64,000 nucleotides of DNA, taken from the NCBI GenBank assembly GCA_018646605.1, contig JABGUL010000003.1, positions 1 to 64,000 on the forward strand. The letters run 5' to 3'. This DNA is from Flavobacteriaceae bacterium (lineage in GTDB: Bacteria; Bacteroidota; Bacteroidia; Flavobacteriales; Flavobacteriaceae). This document shows, in pieces, positions 18,488-27,946 of this stretch. The translations under genes were made by a program, and so were the position numbers. The stretch's first letter is position 1; each line of letters starts with the position of its first letter. Below the pieces are notes generated by a model. That model saw only the letters and a list, made by a program, of their open reading frames with translations, did not search any database and was not told the origin of the DNA.

Positions 18488-18495
18488 TATCTTTG
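18488..18495 (+). promoter_or_regulatory. candidate -7 box for ubiE/menG-porT (TATCTTTG)
   Basis: TATCTTTG fits TAnnTTTG and ends 9 bases before the ubiE ATG at 18505, giving a very short leader. It supports the 18505 start over the in-frame TTG at 18493, which lies inside the box. Confidence 0.55.
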
Positions 18496-18504
18496 ACCCT
18501 TATT

Positions 18505-19236
18505 ATGAAAAAAATAATTAAGCCTAACCAAAATAATCCCGAAGCTAAAAAAAAGCAGGTAACTCATATGTTTGACGGGATATCAAAAAGCTACGACTTA
18601 CTCAACCGAATTATAACATTAGGAATTGATGTTATTTGGAGAAAAAGAGTTGTACGTTTATTAAAAAAAGAAGCACCTGATACTATTTTAGATATTGCAA
18701 CTGGTACAGGGGATCTAGTCTTAGCATTAGCTAAGTTAAATGCTAAAAAAATTATTGGTTTAGATATTTCTCCAGGTATGCTTGAAATAGGAAAGAAAAA
18801 AGTGCTTGCTCAGAATCTAACTGATCGTATTAAAATGCAGCTCGGTGATTCGGAAGCACTTCACTACGAAGACAACAGTTTTGCAGCTGTTACGGTTGCG
18901 TTTGGCGTTAGAAATTTTGAAAATTTAGACAAAGGCCTTTTGGAGATTTTTAGGGTTTTAAAACCAAAAGGGACTTTAGTGATCCTCGAAACTGCAGTTC
19001 CAAAGAATTATTTCCTTAAAACTTTTTACATGCTTTACACTCAAAACATCATGCCTTTTATAGGCAAATTGTTTTCTAAAGACAGAAGCGCCTATAAATA
19101 TTTGTCAGATTCGGCAGCGGCTTTTCCGCACGGAGAAGTGTTCAACAATATTTTACGTAAAAATGGGTTTATAGAAGTAGAAGATCTGCCACAAACCTTA
19201 GGTATAGCTTCCATTTATTTTGCGAAAAAAGCGTAA
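18505..19236 (+). CDS. ubiE: demethylmenaquinone methyltransferase UbiE/MenG
   Basis: A 243-residue class I SAM-dependent methyltransferase. Motifs: MFDGISKSYDLLNRIITLG (family signature 1), SAM-binding LDIATGTGDLVLAL (about residues 55-70), GLDISPGML, and VAFGVRNFENLDKGL (signature 2). It performs the last methylation of menaquinone synthesis, C-methylating demethylmenaquinone; Bacteroidetes normally use menaquinone, so the MenG role is the likely one. The porT gene overlaps its 3' end by 17 bases, so the two are translationally linked. Confidence 0.95.
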   Translation: MKKIIKPNQNNPEAKKKQVTHMFDGISKSYDLLNRIITLGIDVIWRKRVVRLLKKEAPDTILDIATGTGDLVLALAKLNAKKIIGLDISPGMLEIGKKKVLAQNLTDRIKMQLGDSEALHYEDNSFAAVTVAFGVRNFENLDKGLLEIFRVLKPKGTLVILETAVPKNYFLKTFYMLYTQNIMPFIGKLFSKDRSAYKYLSDSAAAFPHGEVFNNILRKNGFIEVEDLPQTLGIASIYFAKKA

Positions 19237-19963
19237 CAAATATTACTTTCTACTCTTGGTCATCTGCTTTTCATATTCAGTAGGTGTTTTTGCACAATAT
19301 CCAACCGTTAGAGAAAGGGTTATTAATCTACCTACTTTTGACCAAAAACCTATTCATTACGGTTATTTTTTGGGACTTAATCAATATGATTTTAAATTTG
19401 AATATGTAGAAAATTATTACAAAGAATTAGGATACAAAGATGTTACAGTAATACCAAAATCAGGTTTTACAGTCGGCCTTATTGGAGATCTGAGGATTAA
19501 CACTTATTTTAATTTGCGCTTTGAACCAGGACTTTATTATAGTAGAAGAGAGTTACAGTATCCTGATATTTCAGGATTTGAAAAAGAATCAGATAAAATT
19601 AGAGAAATAAAATCTACCTATATCCACCTACCCTTAATTCTAAAGATAAGCACCAAAAGAATAAATAACTTTAGACCCTTTATTATGGCTGGTTTTTCAA
19701 CAGACTTCAACCTTTCAAGTAACAGTAAAAATAGAGATGATAACGCGAGTAATGTCTTCCGAACTACTGCTCAAAACTTAAATTACGAACTAGGATTGGG
19801 GTTTGACTTTTACCTTTATTATTTTAAATTCTCACCCTCTCTGAGAGGGATTTTTTCATTCCAAAATGAATTGGTTCCTGATACAGACCCCAACAGTCCC
19901 TGGACTGGAATAATCAACTCGATTTTTAGTCGTGGAATAGCAATTATAATAACATTTGAGTAA
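19220..19963 (+). CDS. porT: type IX secretion system protein PorT/SprT
   Basis: A 247-residue outer-membrane beta-barrel protein with a signal peptide ending near GVFAQYPT. The N-terminal mature part (TVRERVINLPTFDQKPIHYGYFLGLNQYDFK) and FNLRFEPGLYYSRRELQY are typical of PorT (SprT in Flavobacterium), and the position right after ubiE supports this. PorT is required for the Bacteroidetes type IX secretion system, which exports surface adhesins and enzymes with conserved C-terminal signals. The only good start is TTG at 19220, inside ubiE; no ATG occurs until well inside the mature protein. Its stop directly abuts the stop of the convergent methyltransferase gene, with no base between. Confidence 0.88.
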   Translation: MRKKRNKYYFLLLVICFSYSVGVFAQYPTVRERVINLPTFDQKPIHYGYFLGLNQYDFKFEYVENYYKELGYKDVTVIPKSGFTVGLIGDLRINTYFNLRFEPGLYYSRRELQYPDISGFEKESDKIREIKSTYIHLPLILKISTKRINNFRPFIMAGFSTDFNLSSNSKNRDDNASNVFRTTAQNLNYELGLGFDFYLYYFKFSPSLRGIFSFQNELVPDTDPNSPWTGIINSIFSRGIAIIITFE

Positions 19964-20683
19964 TTATTTAGATCTAAATATTTCGCTTAAAAAAATCGCT
20001 CCTGCAACAGCAACATTTAGACTTTCTGCACCCCTACCAGATCTGAAATTAGGAATGGTAATCTTATGATTTATTATCTTAGAAACTGCTGCTGATAAAC
20101 CATGCGATTCACTCCCGAAAACAAAACTTGCTTGTTCTTCAAAATCTGTTTTGTAAAGAGATTGTCCATTCAGGTCGGCACCATAAATAGGTTTATTTAG
20201 ATTTATCAATGTGCTATGTAAATCATCTACATAATGACATTGTACCCTTACAATCGATCCCATTGATGCTTGAACAACCTTAGAATTATAACAATCCACT
20301 GTATTTGAGCTACAAATAAGATCAGAAAGGCCATACCAGTCACATATACGAATTAAAGTTCCAAGGTTACCTGGATCACTTACACCATCTACAGCAAGAG
20401 TAATATTTGATTTTGAAAGAGCCTTTAAGTCAGGGGATTTAAAAACACCCAAAACTGGGCTGGGAGTTTTGAAATGAGTCAATTGTTTCATCACACTTGG
20501 ATCAATTACTTCAGATTGTGGATGAAAATGAGGTGCAATTGAAAATAAATAGACACAATCCCAGGAGGCAGAAAGCAACTCCTCGATCACTTTTTCACCT
20601 TCTGCAACGAAAAGCCCGGTAGACAAACGATACTTTTTTTGTTTTAATTGGAGGATTTGTTTGCGTTGATTCTTACTGACCAT
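19964..20683 (-). CDS. TrmH/SpoU-family RNA 2'-O-methyltransferase
   Basis: A 239-residue SPOUT enzyme. The N-terminal RNA-binding part starts SKNQRKQILQLKQKKYR and has LFVAEGEKVIEELL; the catalytic part has VDGVSDPGNLGTLIRICDW (motif 1), FVFGSESHGLS (motif 2) and ESLNVAVAGAIFLSEI (motif 3), all intact. It should methylate a ribose in rRNA or tRNA using SAM; the target base is not predictable from sequence. It is divergent from tamL, with just 36 bases between the start codons. Confidence 0.88.
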   Translation of the reverse strand: MVSKNQRKQILQLKQKKYRLSTGLFVAEGEKVIEELLSASWDCVYLFSIAPHFHPQSEVIDPSVMKQLTHFKTPSPVLGVFKSPDLKALSKSNITLAVDGVSDPGNLGTLIRICDWYGLSDLICSSNTVDCYNSKVVQASMGSIVRVQCHYVDDLHSTLINLNKPIYGADLNGQSLYKTDFEEQASFVFGSESHGLSAAVSKIINHKITIPNFRSGRGAESLNVAVAGAIFLSEIFRSK

Positions 20684-20693
20684 AAAAATGACT

Positions 20694-20701
20694 TATTTTT
20701 G
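20694..20701 (+). promoter_or_regulatory. candidate -7 box for tamL (TATTTTTG)
   Basis: TATTTTTG fits TAnnTTTG and ends 18 bases before the GTG I propose as the tamL start (20720). It argues against upstream in-frame starts such as the TTG at 20648, which would lie before the promoter and inside the divergent gene. Confidence 0.5.
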
Positions 20702-20719
20702 AGAAATAATACAAACTGT

Positions 20720-23272
20720 GTGCATCAGCTCTTTACAAAATTAAGCATTCTAATTCTATTCATCTTTATACTGGGTGGATGTTCTGGTACGCGTATCTTA
20801 AAGACACAAGAGATGCTAATCGAGAAGAGTGAAGTCTTTGAAAACGAACAACTTCTTAAAAATAATCCCGTCAATTTTATTATAACTACGGTCCCTAATA
20901 AAAAAGTATTTGGAATTCCATTTGGTAAAATACTTTACGAAAGTGCACACCCTGATCCAAAATTAAAATTTCAAGATTGGCTTCAAAAGAAAGAAAAAAG
21001 AACCCTACGTTTAAACAAATGGCTCTCCAAAAAACAAGTGAATGCCCTTGAAAATTATGGTGTCTTATTTAACGATTGGCTAAAAAAAACTGGTGAAGTC
21101 CCAGCTGTATTAGACAGCACTGAGATTAAAACTTCTGAAAATAGAATTATTCAATATTACAAAAATTTAGGTCACTTTGACATTGAAGTTACTGTTGACA
21201 CAGTTCAAACTGCACCAAAAAAAGTAACCCTTAAATACCTTATTCTACCTAAAAACAAATACATGATTGATTCTGTAACCTCTTTAATTAGATCTGCAGA
21301 CATTGATTCTGTTTACCAAAAACATATAGAAAAACAACTAATCAAAAAGGGAACTCCCTTTGAAATCAAAAAATTTGAAGAAGAAAGAGAAAGACTAATT
21401 CTTTTGTTTAGAAATAATGGAATCTATAATTTCCAACAAAACAGCATTCAATTTACCGCTGCAATTGATAGTACCGGTCTAGATAAAAAAATTCCTATCA
21501 ACATTCAAATTGATAATATTCAACAAAGAATAAATGATTCCCTAAAAGAAATTCCCTACACAGTAAGTCGTATAAAAAAAGTAGAAGTCTATATAGATAA
21601 TCTTAAAAATCAAAGTCGATTTGATCAATTTACCGATACTTTAAATTATGCGGGTATCACAATTTTTAGCAAAGGCAAATTAAAATACCGCCCAAAGGCT
21701 ATTGCATCTGGAATTGCAATAAAGAAAGATTCAGCCTATAGTGACGAAAATCGAAATATTTCCTACCGCTACTTCACAAGTCTCAAAAATTTTAAATACC
21801 CTAGCATCAATTACACTCCTATACCAGGTGAAAAAGATGCCCTAAAAGCTTCGTTATTTCTTACTCCAAAAGAACGGTTTTCTCTTGGTTTTGATTTAGA
21901 CTTTTCTCATTCAAACATTCAGGATTTTGGCATAGGATTGGGAGGAGGTTTAGGAATTCGCAATGTCTTTAGAGGAGCTGAATTATTAGAACTTAACATT
22001 AAAAATACCGTGGGTTCATCAAGAGATATTGCACAAAGTGGAGATCAATTCTTCAATATATTTGAATTAGGAGCAGATTTAAAATTGAGTTTACCGCGTT
22101 TATTAATTCCTTTTTTTGAAAAGGAATTAATTCCTAAATCGATGAGTCCAAAGACTGAAATTATTGTCGGGAGTAGCTTTCAAGAAAATATTGGCCTAGA
22201 CAAACAATTTTTCAAAGGAACCTATCAATTTGATTGGCAGCCCAATAGTAAAAAAAGAATTCAATTTAAATGGATTGACTTAGAGTTCATAAATAATAGA
22301 AACTTAAATAACTATTTTAATGTTTACAAAAACTCCTATGACCGTCTCAATAGTATTGCACAAAACTTTAATACACAACAAGATTGGTTTGATGAAAACA
22401 ATAATCTTTCTATACCAGAAGGAACCTCAAATTTCATTAGTTCAGTTTTAAACAATGATACCCTGTTGAGTATTGAAGATAATGAATATAAAACAATCAA
22501 TACGGTCAAGGAAAGACAAGATCGATTGACTGCAAACAACTTAATTTTAGGATCTTCTTTCAGTATAAATTTTAATAGCCAAGAAAGTATTTTTGATGAA
22601 AGTTTCTACCAGATACGGTGGAAGTTAGACTGGGTAGGTACTATTTTAAATCAATTCCTTACCCGACTTAATAGTGAACAAAATGAGGACGGTCAGAATG
22701 TTTTAGCTGGAGTAAGTCCTTCGCAATATATTAAAACAGAATTTGACTTCATCAAGCATTGGAAATTAGGCAGGGAACAAGTAATTGCCTTTCATGCATT
22801 TACAGGAGTAGCAATTCCATTCGGAAACTCCACCAATATGCCTTTCGCGCGTTCTTTCTTCTCAGGGGGATCGAATGATAATCGTGCATGGAAAGCCTAT
22901 AAACTTGGACCTGGAAGCAGCAGTAACATTAATGAATTTAACGAAGCAAACTTAAAACTTACCTTTAATTTTGAATACCGTTTTCCTCTAGCAGGACCAC
23001 TAAAAGGAGGCTTATTTATAGATACTGGTAACATTTGGAATATCTGGGATGATGTTGATGATTCTGCAATGAAATTTGAAGGACTACAGGATTTATCTGA
23101 AATTGCAGTAGGCTCAGGAATTGGACTGCGTTATGACTTTGATTTTTTAGTATTTCGTTTTGATACTGGCTTTAAAACTTATAATCCAGCCCTCCCGGAA
23201 GGTGAGAGATGGTTGTCTGAATATAAATTAAAAAACGCTGTTTTTAACATCGGTATCAATTATCCATTCTAG
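20720..23272 (+). CDS. tamL: TamL, BamA/TamA-like outer membrane assembly lipoprotein
   Basis: An 850-residue outer-membrane protein of the Omp85 superfamily. From the GTG at 20720 it starts MHQLFTKLSILILFIFILGGC, a clear lipoprotein signal with lipobox LGGC; the open frame runs 24 codons further up but through the promoter and the divergent gene. POTRA-like regions occupy about residues 40-380 and a 16-strand-type barrel about 400-850, ending in FNIGINYPF with terminal Phe. The RGEL-like barrel segment RSFFSGGSNDNRAW matches the conserved (V/I)RGY/F loop region of Bacteroidetes TamL. TamL is thought to work with TamB in outer-membrane protein or lipid delivery; no tamB lies next to it here. 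Family sure, partner unknown. Confidence 0.85.
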   Translation: MHQLFTKLSILILFIFILGGCSGTRILKTQEMLIEKSEVFENEQLLKNNPVNFIITTVPNKKVFGIPFGKILYESAHPDPKLKFQDWLQKKEKRTLRLNKWLSKKQVNALENYGVLFNDWLKKTGEVPAVLDSTEIKTSENRIIQYYKNLGHFDIEVTVDTVQTAPKKVTLKYLILPKNKYMIDSVTSLIRSADIDSVYQKHIEKQLIKKGTPFEIKKFEEERERLILLFRNNGIYNFQQNSIQFTAAIDSTGLDKKIPINIQIDNIQQRINDSLKEIPYTVSRIKKVEVYIDNLKNQSRFDQFTDTLNYAGITIFSKGKLKYRPKAIASGIAIKKDSAYSDENRNISYRYFTSLKNFKYPSINYTPIPGEKDALKASLFLTPKERFSLGFDLDFSHSNIQDFGIGLGGGLGIRNVFRGAELLELNIKNTVGSSRDIAQSGDQFFNIFELGADLKLSLPRLLIPFFEKELIPKSMSPKTEIIVGSSFQENIGLDKQFFKGTYQFDWQPNSKKRIQFKWIDLEFINNRNLNNYFNVYKNSYDRLNSIAQNFNTQQDWFDENNNLSIPEGTSNFISSVLNNDTLLSIEDNEYKTINTVKERQDRLTANNLILGSSFSINFNSQESIFDESFYQIRWKLDWVGTILNQFLTRLNSEQNEDGQNVLAGVSPSQYIKTEFDFIKHWKLGREQVIAFHAFTGVAIPFGNSTNMPFARSFFSGGSNDNRAWKAYKLGPGSSSNINEFNEANLKLTFNFEYRFPLAGPLKGGLFIDTGNIWNIWDDVDDSAMKFEGLQDLSEIAVGSGIGLRYDFDFLVFRFDTGFKTYNPALPEGERWLSEYKLKNAVFNIGINYPF

Positions 23273-23288
23273 AATCAAATAAGTTTAA

Positions 23289-23296
23289 TATTTTTG
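23289..23296 (+). promoter_or_regulatory. candidate -7 box for fbaA (TATTTTTG)
   Basis: TATTTTTG fits TAnnTTTG, ending 16 bases before the fbaA ATG. No TTG at the usual distance. Confidence 0.5.
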
Positions 23297-23312
23297 CCGC
23301 AAACCAAAATAA

Positions 23313-24380
23313 ATGAATCATTCTATTCCAACCGGAGTTGTAACCGGAAAACAAGTACAAGAAGTTTTTAAACTAGCTAAAGCAAAAGCATTCGCTATAC
23401 CCGCTGTTAATGTAATTGGCAGTGATACCATTAATGCTGTGATAGAAACAGCTGCAGAACTTAATAGTCCTGTGATTATTCAATTTTCTAATGGTGGTGC
23501 ACAATTCAACGCTGGGAAAGGCTTATCAAACGAAGGTGAAAAAGCAGCTATTGCTGGGGCTATTGCTGGAGCAAAACATATCCACGAATTAGCAGATGCA
23601 TATGGCGCAACAGTAATTCTTCATACCGATCACTGTGCGAAAAAATTATTGCCTTGGATAGATGGCCTATTGGATGCCAGTGAAGATTTTTATGCACAAC
23701 ATGGGAAGTCTTTGTTTAGTTCACATATGATTGATCTTTCCGAAGAACCCATTGAAGAAAATATTGCCATCTGTAAAGAGTATTTGGCTCGAATGTCTAA
23801 AATGGAAATGACTTTAGAAATTGAGCTTGGAATTACAGGAGGAGAAGAAGACGGTGTTGATAATAGTGATGTTGATGTATCAAAATTATACACACAACCT
23901 GAAGAAGTTGCCTACGCCTATGAAGAATTAAGTAAAGTGAGTCCTCAATTTACCGTTGCCGCAGCTTTTGGTAATGTTCATGGTGTTTACAAACCGGGGA
24001 ACGTAAAATTAACTCCAAAAATTCTTAAAAATTCCCAAGTTCATATTTCTGAAAAATATAATCTTCCTGAAAACTCAGTTGATTTTGTATTCCACGGTGG
24101 ATCTGGATCCTCTCAAGAAGAAATTAAAGAATCAATTGGTTATGGTGTTATCAAAATGAATATTGACACAGATCTACAATTTGCTTTCACAGAAGGTATT
24201 CGTGACTATATGAATGATAATATAGAATATTTAAGAACTCAAATTGGAAACCCTGACGGTATTGAGCAACCCAACAAAAAATTCTACGATCCAAGAAAAT
24301 GGTTACGTTTGGGGGAAGAAACATTCAAAGCGAGACTAATTAAAGCCTTTGAAGACTTAAACAACGTTAATACGCTGTAG
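23313..24380 (+). CDS. fbaA: class II fructose-bisphosphate aldolase
   Basis: A 355-residue zinc-dependent aldolase that splits fructose 1,6-bisphosphate into glyceraldehyde 3-phosphate and dihydroxyacetone phosphate (and the reverse in gluconeogenesis). Family motifs: VILHTDHCAKK with the Asp and zinc His, LEIELGITGGEEDGVDN with the zinc-site Glu, NVHGVYKPGN with a zinc His, FHGGSGSSQEEI with the third zinc His and phosphate loop, and NIDTDLQFAF binding the second phosphate. Length and motifs fit the E. coli FbaA type (class IIA). Transcribed alone or with accD, which starts 38 bases on but has its own promoter box. Confidence 0.97.
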   Translation: MNHSIPTGVVTGKQVQEVFKLAKAKAFAIPAVNVIGSDTINAVIETAAELNSPVIIQFSNGGAQFNAGKGLSNEGEKAAIAGAIAGAKHIHELADAYGATVILHTDHCAKKLLPWIDGLLDASEDFYAQHGKSLFSSHMIDLSEEPIEENIAICKEYLARMSKMEMTLEIELGITGGEEDGVDNSDVDVSKLYTQPEEVAYAYEELSKVSPQFTVAAAFGNVHGVYKPGNVKLTPKILKNSQVHISEKYNLPENSVDFVFHGGSGSSQEEIKESIGYGVIKMNIDTDLQFAFTEGIRDYMNDNIEYLRTQIGNPDGIEQPNKKFYDPRKWLRLGEETFKARLIKAFEDLNNVNTL

Positions 24381-24394
24381 TTCTCATTAATTTA

Positions 24395-24402
24395 TATATT
24401 TG
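24395..24402 (+). promoter_or_regulatory. candidate -7 box for accD (TATATTTG)
   Basis: TATATTTG fits TAnnTTTG, ending 16 bases before the accD ATG. No clear TTG at 19-21 bp upstream. Confidence 0.5.
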
Positions 24403-24418
24403 AGCAAAACGATTTCGC

Positions 24419-25276
24419 ATGAGTTGGTTTAAACGAAGTGAAAAAGGGATTCATACCAAGACAGAAGAAAAAAAGGATATTCCTAAAGGTCTTTGGTACA
24501 GAACACCTACTGGTAAAGTAATTGAAGCCCATGAGCTTGCAGAAAATAATTACGTTAGTCCGGAAGATGACTACCATGTTCACATTGGAAGTAAAGAATA
24601 TTTTGAAATTCTTTTTGATGATAATGTATTCGAAGAATTTGACGAAAAATTAAAGTCTAAGGATTTTTTAAAATTCGTTGACTCCAAAAAATACATTGAT
24701 CGCTTAAAAGATGCCCACAAAAAAACAGGCTTATATGACGCTATAAGAACTGCTGTTGGCCCTTCTAAAGGAAACAAATTAGTTATTGCTTGTATGGATT
24801 TCAGATTCATCGGAGGGTCTATGGGTTCCGTAGTAGGTGAGAAAATCATACGCGCAGCTGACTATGCAATCAAGAACAAACTTCCATTGGTTATAATTTC
24901 AAAATCTGGTGGTGCACGAATGATGGAGTCAGCAACATCACTGATGCAAATGGCTAAAACTGCTGCGAAACTAGCGCAATTGGCTGAAGCAAAATTACCT
25001 TATATTTCTATTTGTACAGACCCAACAACAGGAGGAACTACCGCTTCTTACGCAATGCTAGGTGATATTAACATTGCTGAGCCCAAAGCACTTATTGCTT
25101 TTGCAGGGCCTAGAGTCGTCAAAGATACTACTGGTAAAGAACTACCTGAAGGATTTCAAACTAGTGAATTTCAGCTAGAAAAAGGATTTTTAGACTTTAT
25201 TTCTCACCGTAACGTACTCAAAGACAAAATCAATCTTTACCTTGATTTAATACTGAATCAACCAATTAGAAAGTGA
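24419..25276 (+). CDS. accD: acetyl-CoA carboxylase carboxyltransferase beta subunit, without zinc ribbon cysteines
   Basis: A 285-residue subunit of the carboxyltransferase that moves the carboxyl group from biotin to acetyl-CoA, the first step of fatty acid synthesis. The crotonase-like core has [39 protein letters not shown] and [18 protein letters not shown], all conserved in AccD. The N-terminal segment ([21 protein letters not shown]) aligns where E. coli AccD has its four-Cys zinc ribbon but contains no Cys at all. The core is intact, so the enzyme should be active; the loss appears to be a family trait of flavobacterial AccD. Confidence 0.95.
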   Translation: MSWFKRSEKGIHTKTEEKKDIPKGLWYRTPTGKVIEAHELAENNYVSPEDDYHVHIGSKEYFEILFDDNVFEEFDEKLKSKDFLKFVDSKKYIDRLKDAHKKTGLYDAIRTAVGPSKGNKLVIACMDFRFIGGSMGSVVGEKIIRAADYAIKNKLPLVIISKSGGARMMESATSLMQMAKTAAKLAQLAEAKLPYISICTDPTTGGTTASYAMLGDINIAEPKALIAFAGPRVVKDTTGKELPEGFQTSEFQLEKGFLDFISHRNVLKDKINLYLDLILNQPIRK

Positions 25277-25313
25277 TTTCACCAAAACACCTATTTAATT
25301 TAAAATAAATTTG

Positions 25314-25343
25314 TTGGTTTAAATAGGTTATATTGTATATTTG
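25314..25343 (+). promoter_or_regulatory. rpsO promoter, Bacteroidetes type (TTG-N19-TATATTTG)
   Basis: TTG at 25314-25316, 19 bases, then TATATTTG at 25336-25343: a full match to the Bacteroidetes primary sigma consensus. It lies about 52 bases before the rpsO ATG, leaving room for a leader. Confidence 0.8.
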
Positions 25344-25394
25344 CCGTTCGTTAAAAAAACGAATTACATAATAATCATTAAAATTAATATTGGC

Positions 25395-25664
25395 ATGTAC
25401 ATTTCAAAAGAAGTTAAAGAAGGTATCTTCAAACAACACGGTAAATCTGAAAAAGATACCGGTTCCGCAGAGGGACAAATCGCTTTATTTACTCATCGTA
25501 TCAACCACCTATCTAACCACCTAAAAACAAATCGTAAAGATTTTAATACGGAGCGTTCATTGGTTAACTTAGTTGGAAAACGCCGTAGTCTACTAGATTA
25601 TTTAAAATCAAAAGACATTACACGTTACCGTGCGATTGTAAAAGAATTAGGTTTACGTAAATAA
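25395..25664 (+). CDS. rpsO: 30S ribosomal protein S15
   Basis: An 89-residue protein starting MYISKEVKEGIFKQHG with the S15 signature region KDTGSAEGQIALFTHRINHLSNHLK and LVNLVGKRRSLLDYLKSKD. S15 binds 16S rRNA early in 30S assembly. The frame is open upstream, through the promoter, but the ATG at 25395 matches the family length (88-89). It sits before pnp, the same order as in E. coli, where S15 controls its own translation. Confidence 0.98.
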   Translation: MYISKEVKEGIFKQHGKSEKDTGSAEGQIALFTHRINHLSNHLKTNRKDFNTERSLVNLVGKRRSLLDYLKSKDITRYRAIVKELGLRK

Positions 25665-25746
25665 TCACATTTACAGATTTTTAGCGAATCTTAGTTTTTC
25701 ATTGGTTGCAACAACACACAACACTAGTTTAACCAAATAATGAAAA

Positions 25747-27876
25747 ATGATTCCAAAAACATTTACACAAGAAATCCGTTTTGAAGACGGGAGAACAATT
25801 ACAATAGAGACTGGAAAATTAGCAAAACAAGCTGATGGTTCCGTAGTTGTTAGAATGGGAGACTGTATGCTTTTAGCAACTGCAGTATCTGCAAGAAAAG
25901 CAAGCCCAGTAGACTTTCTTCCACTTACGGTAGATTATCGTGAAAAATTTGCAGCTGCCGGGAGATTTCCAGGTGGTTTTTTCAAACGTGAGGCACGTCC
26001 TAGCGATAACGAAGTGCTTACAATGAGACTTGTTGATCGTGTACTTCGTCCTCTTTTTCCAAAAGACTATCATGCAGAAACACAAGTAATGATACAACTT
26101 ATGTCGCATGATGAAAATGTAATGCCTGATGCACTAGCTGGATTGGCTGCATCAACTGCGATTCAACTTTCAGATATTCCTTTTGAATATCCAATTTCTG
26201 AAGTGCGTGTAGCACGAGTAGACGGAATGTTTATTGTAAACCCTAGCAGAGAGCAACTAGATGCATCTGATATTGATATCATGATTGGTGCCAGTGCAGA
26301 TTCTGTAGCTATGGTTGAAGGAGAGTTTGACGAAATTTCTGAAGAAGAAATGTTGGATGCAATTTCATTTGGACATGAAGCAATCAAAGATCAGATTAAA
26401 GCACAAATAGCTTTAGCAGAAGCAGTAGGTAAGAAACAAGTACGTACCTATGAGGAAGAAGATAAAGACGATTCTTTGGAAAAAGAAATTCATGATGCTA
26501 CTTATCAAAAATATTACGATATCGCCAAAAAAGGTCTTTCTAAAGCGGAACGGTCTGAGCAATTTTCTGAAGTAAAGGAAGCCTCAAAAACTAGCTTTTC
26601 AGAAGAAGATCTTGAAGAAAAAGGAGAATTAATCTCAAGATATAATAACAGCGCACAGAAGAAAGCTGTTCGTGATCTAGTCCTTGAAGAAGGTATTCGT
26701 TTAGACGGAAGAAAAACAACGGACATCCGACCTATTTGGTGTGAAGTAGACTACCTACCCTCCACCCATGGTTCTGCCCTATTTACACGTGGTGAAACAC
26801 AAGCGTTGGCAACAACAACATTAGGAACCTCAAGAGAGGCTAATATGATCGATTCTCCTTCACATCAAGGAGAGGAAACTTTTTATCTACACTATAACTT
26901 CCCACCATTTTGTACTGGAGAGGCAAGACCACTAAGAGGTACTTCAAGACGTGAAGTTGGACATGGTAACCTAGCGCAACGAGCATTAAAAAAAGTAATG
27001 CCTGACGACTGTCCATATACTGTAAGAATTGTATCTGAAGTGTTAGAATCTAACGGTTCCTCTTCCATGGCAACGGTTTGTGCCGGAACAATGGCATTAA
27101 TGGATGCTGGAGTTAAAATAAAAAAACCCGTTTCGGGAATTGCAATGGGATTGATTACAGATGGAGATCGTTTTGCAGTCCTTTCTGATATTTTAGGTGA
27201 TGAAGATCATTTAGGAGACATGGACTTTAAAGTTACGGGAACTGCTGATGGTATTACAGCTTGTCAAATGGATATCAAAATCAAAGGATTACGTTTTGAT
27301 ATAATGACACAAGCTTTAAATCAAGCTAGAGATGGCCGATTACATATTTTAGATCATCTAATCGAAACAATTGCTACTCCTAATGAAGATGTCAAAGCGC
27401 ATGCACCAAAAATGATAACCCGACGTGTTCCAAACGAATTTATTGGAGCGATGATTGGTCCCGGTGGAAAAGTAATTCAAGAGCTTCAAAAAGTATCTGG
27501 ATGTACTATTGTTATCAATGAAGATCCTGTTACTGAAGAAGGAATTATTGAGATCTTAGGAACAAGCCCAGAAGGCATTGCAATGGTAGAAGCTAAAATT
27601 GACTCTGTCACTTTCAAACCAATAGTTGGAAACACATACCAAGTAAAAGTTATTAAAATGCTTGACTTTGGTGCAGTGGTAGAATATATTGATGCACCAG
27701 GAAATGAAGTCCTTTTACATGTTAGTGAACTTGCATGGGAACGTACTGAAAACGTTGGAGATGTAGTCAGCATGGGAGATACTTTGGAAGTTAAATATTT
27801 CGGTATTGACTCAAGAACGCGTAAAGAAAAAGTATCAAGAAAAGCTCTTTTACCTAGACCTGAGAAAAAAGATTAA
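25747..27876 (+). CDS. pnp: polyribonucleotide nucleotidyltransferase (PNPase)
   Basis: A 709-residue 3'-5' phosphorolytic RNase that uses phosphate to degrade RNA and is a core mRNA turnover enzyme. Order of domains: first RNase PH domain (about residues 10-145, [26 protein letters not shown]), helical linker, second RNase PH domain (about 325-540, with [15 protein letters not shown] and the catalytic-site [18 protein letters not shown]), KH domain (about 565-620, [17 protein letters not shown], the GxxG loop) and S1 domain (about 630-700, [15 protein letters not shown]). It follows rpsO by 82 bases with no terminator between, so both are probably on one transcript. Confidence 0.98.
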   Translation: MIPKTFTQEIRFEDGRTITIETGKLAKQADGSVVVRMGDCMLLATAVSARKASPVDFLPLTVDYREKFAAAGRFPGGFFKREARPSDNEVLTMRLVDRVLRPLFPKDYHAETQVMIQLMSHDENVMPDALAGLAASTAIQLSDIPFEYPISEVRVARVDGMFIVNPSREQLDASDIDIMIGASADSVAMVEGEFDEISEEEMLDAISFGHEAIKDQIKAQIALAEAVGKKQVRTYEEEDKDDSLEKEIHDATYQKYYDIAKKGLSKAERSEQFSEVKEASKTSFSEEDLEEKGELISRYNNSAQKKAVRDLVLEEGIRLDGRKTTDIRPIWCEVDYLPSTHGSALFTRGETQALATTTLGTSREANMIDSPSHQGEETFYLHYNFPPFCTGEARPLRGTSRREVGHGNLAQRALKKVMPDDCPYTVRIVSEVLESNGSSSMATVCAGTMALMDAGVKIKKPVSGIAMGLITDGDRFAVLSDILGDEDHLGDMDFKVTGTADGITACQMDIKIKGLRFDIMTQALNQARDGRLHILDHLIETIATPNEDVKAHAPKMITRRVPNEFIGAMIGPGGKVIQELQKVSGCTIVINEDPVTEEGIIEILGTSPEGIAMVEAKIDSVTFKPIVGNTYQVKVIKMLDFGAVVEYIDAPGNEVLLHVSELAWERTENVGDVVSMGDTLEVKYFGIDSRTRKEKVSRKALLPRPEKKD

Positions 27877-27946
27877 TTTTTTTTAAGTTTAGTGTAACAA
27901 ATTAATTTTTTGAGCGTATCCATTATATAAGACATCGTTTAAAACT

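Noticed and set aside
20648-20719. TamL start at TTG 20648
   Set aside because: This would start within the divergent methyltransferase gene and before the TATTTTTG box; it also hides the lipoprotein signal peptide.
25702-25737. Regulatory hairpin TTGGTT / AACCAA ahead of pnp
   Set aside because: Only 6 bp with a long spacer; not better than chance in this sequence.
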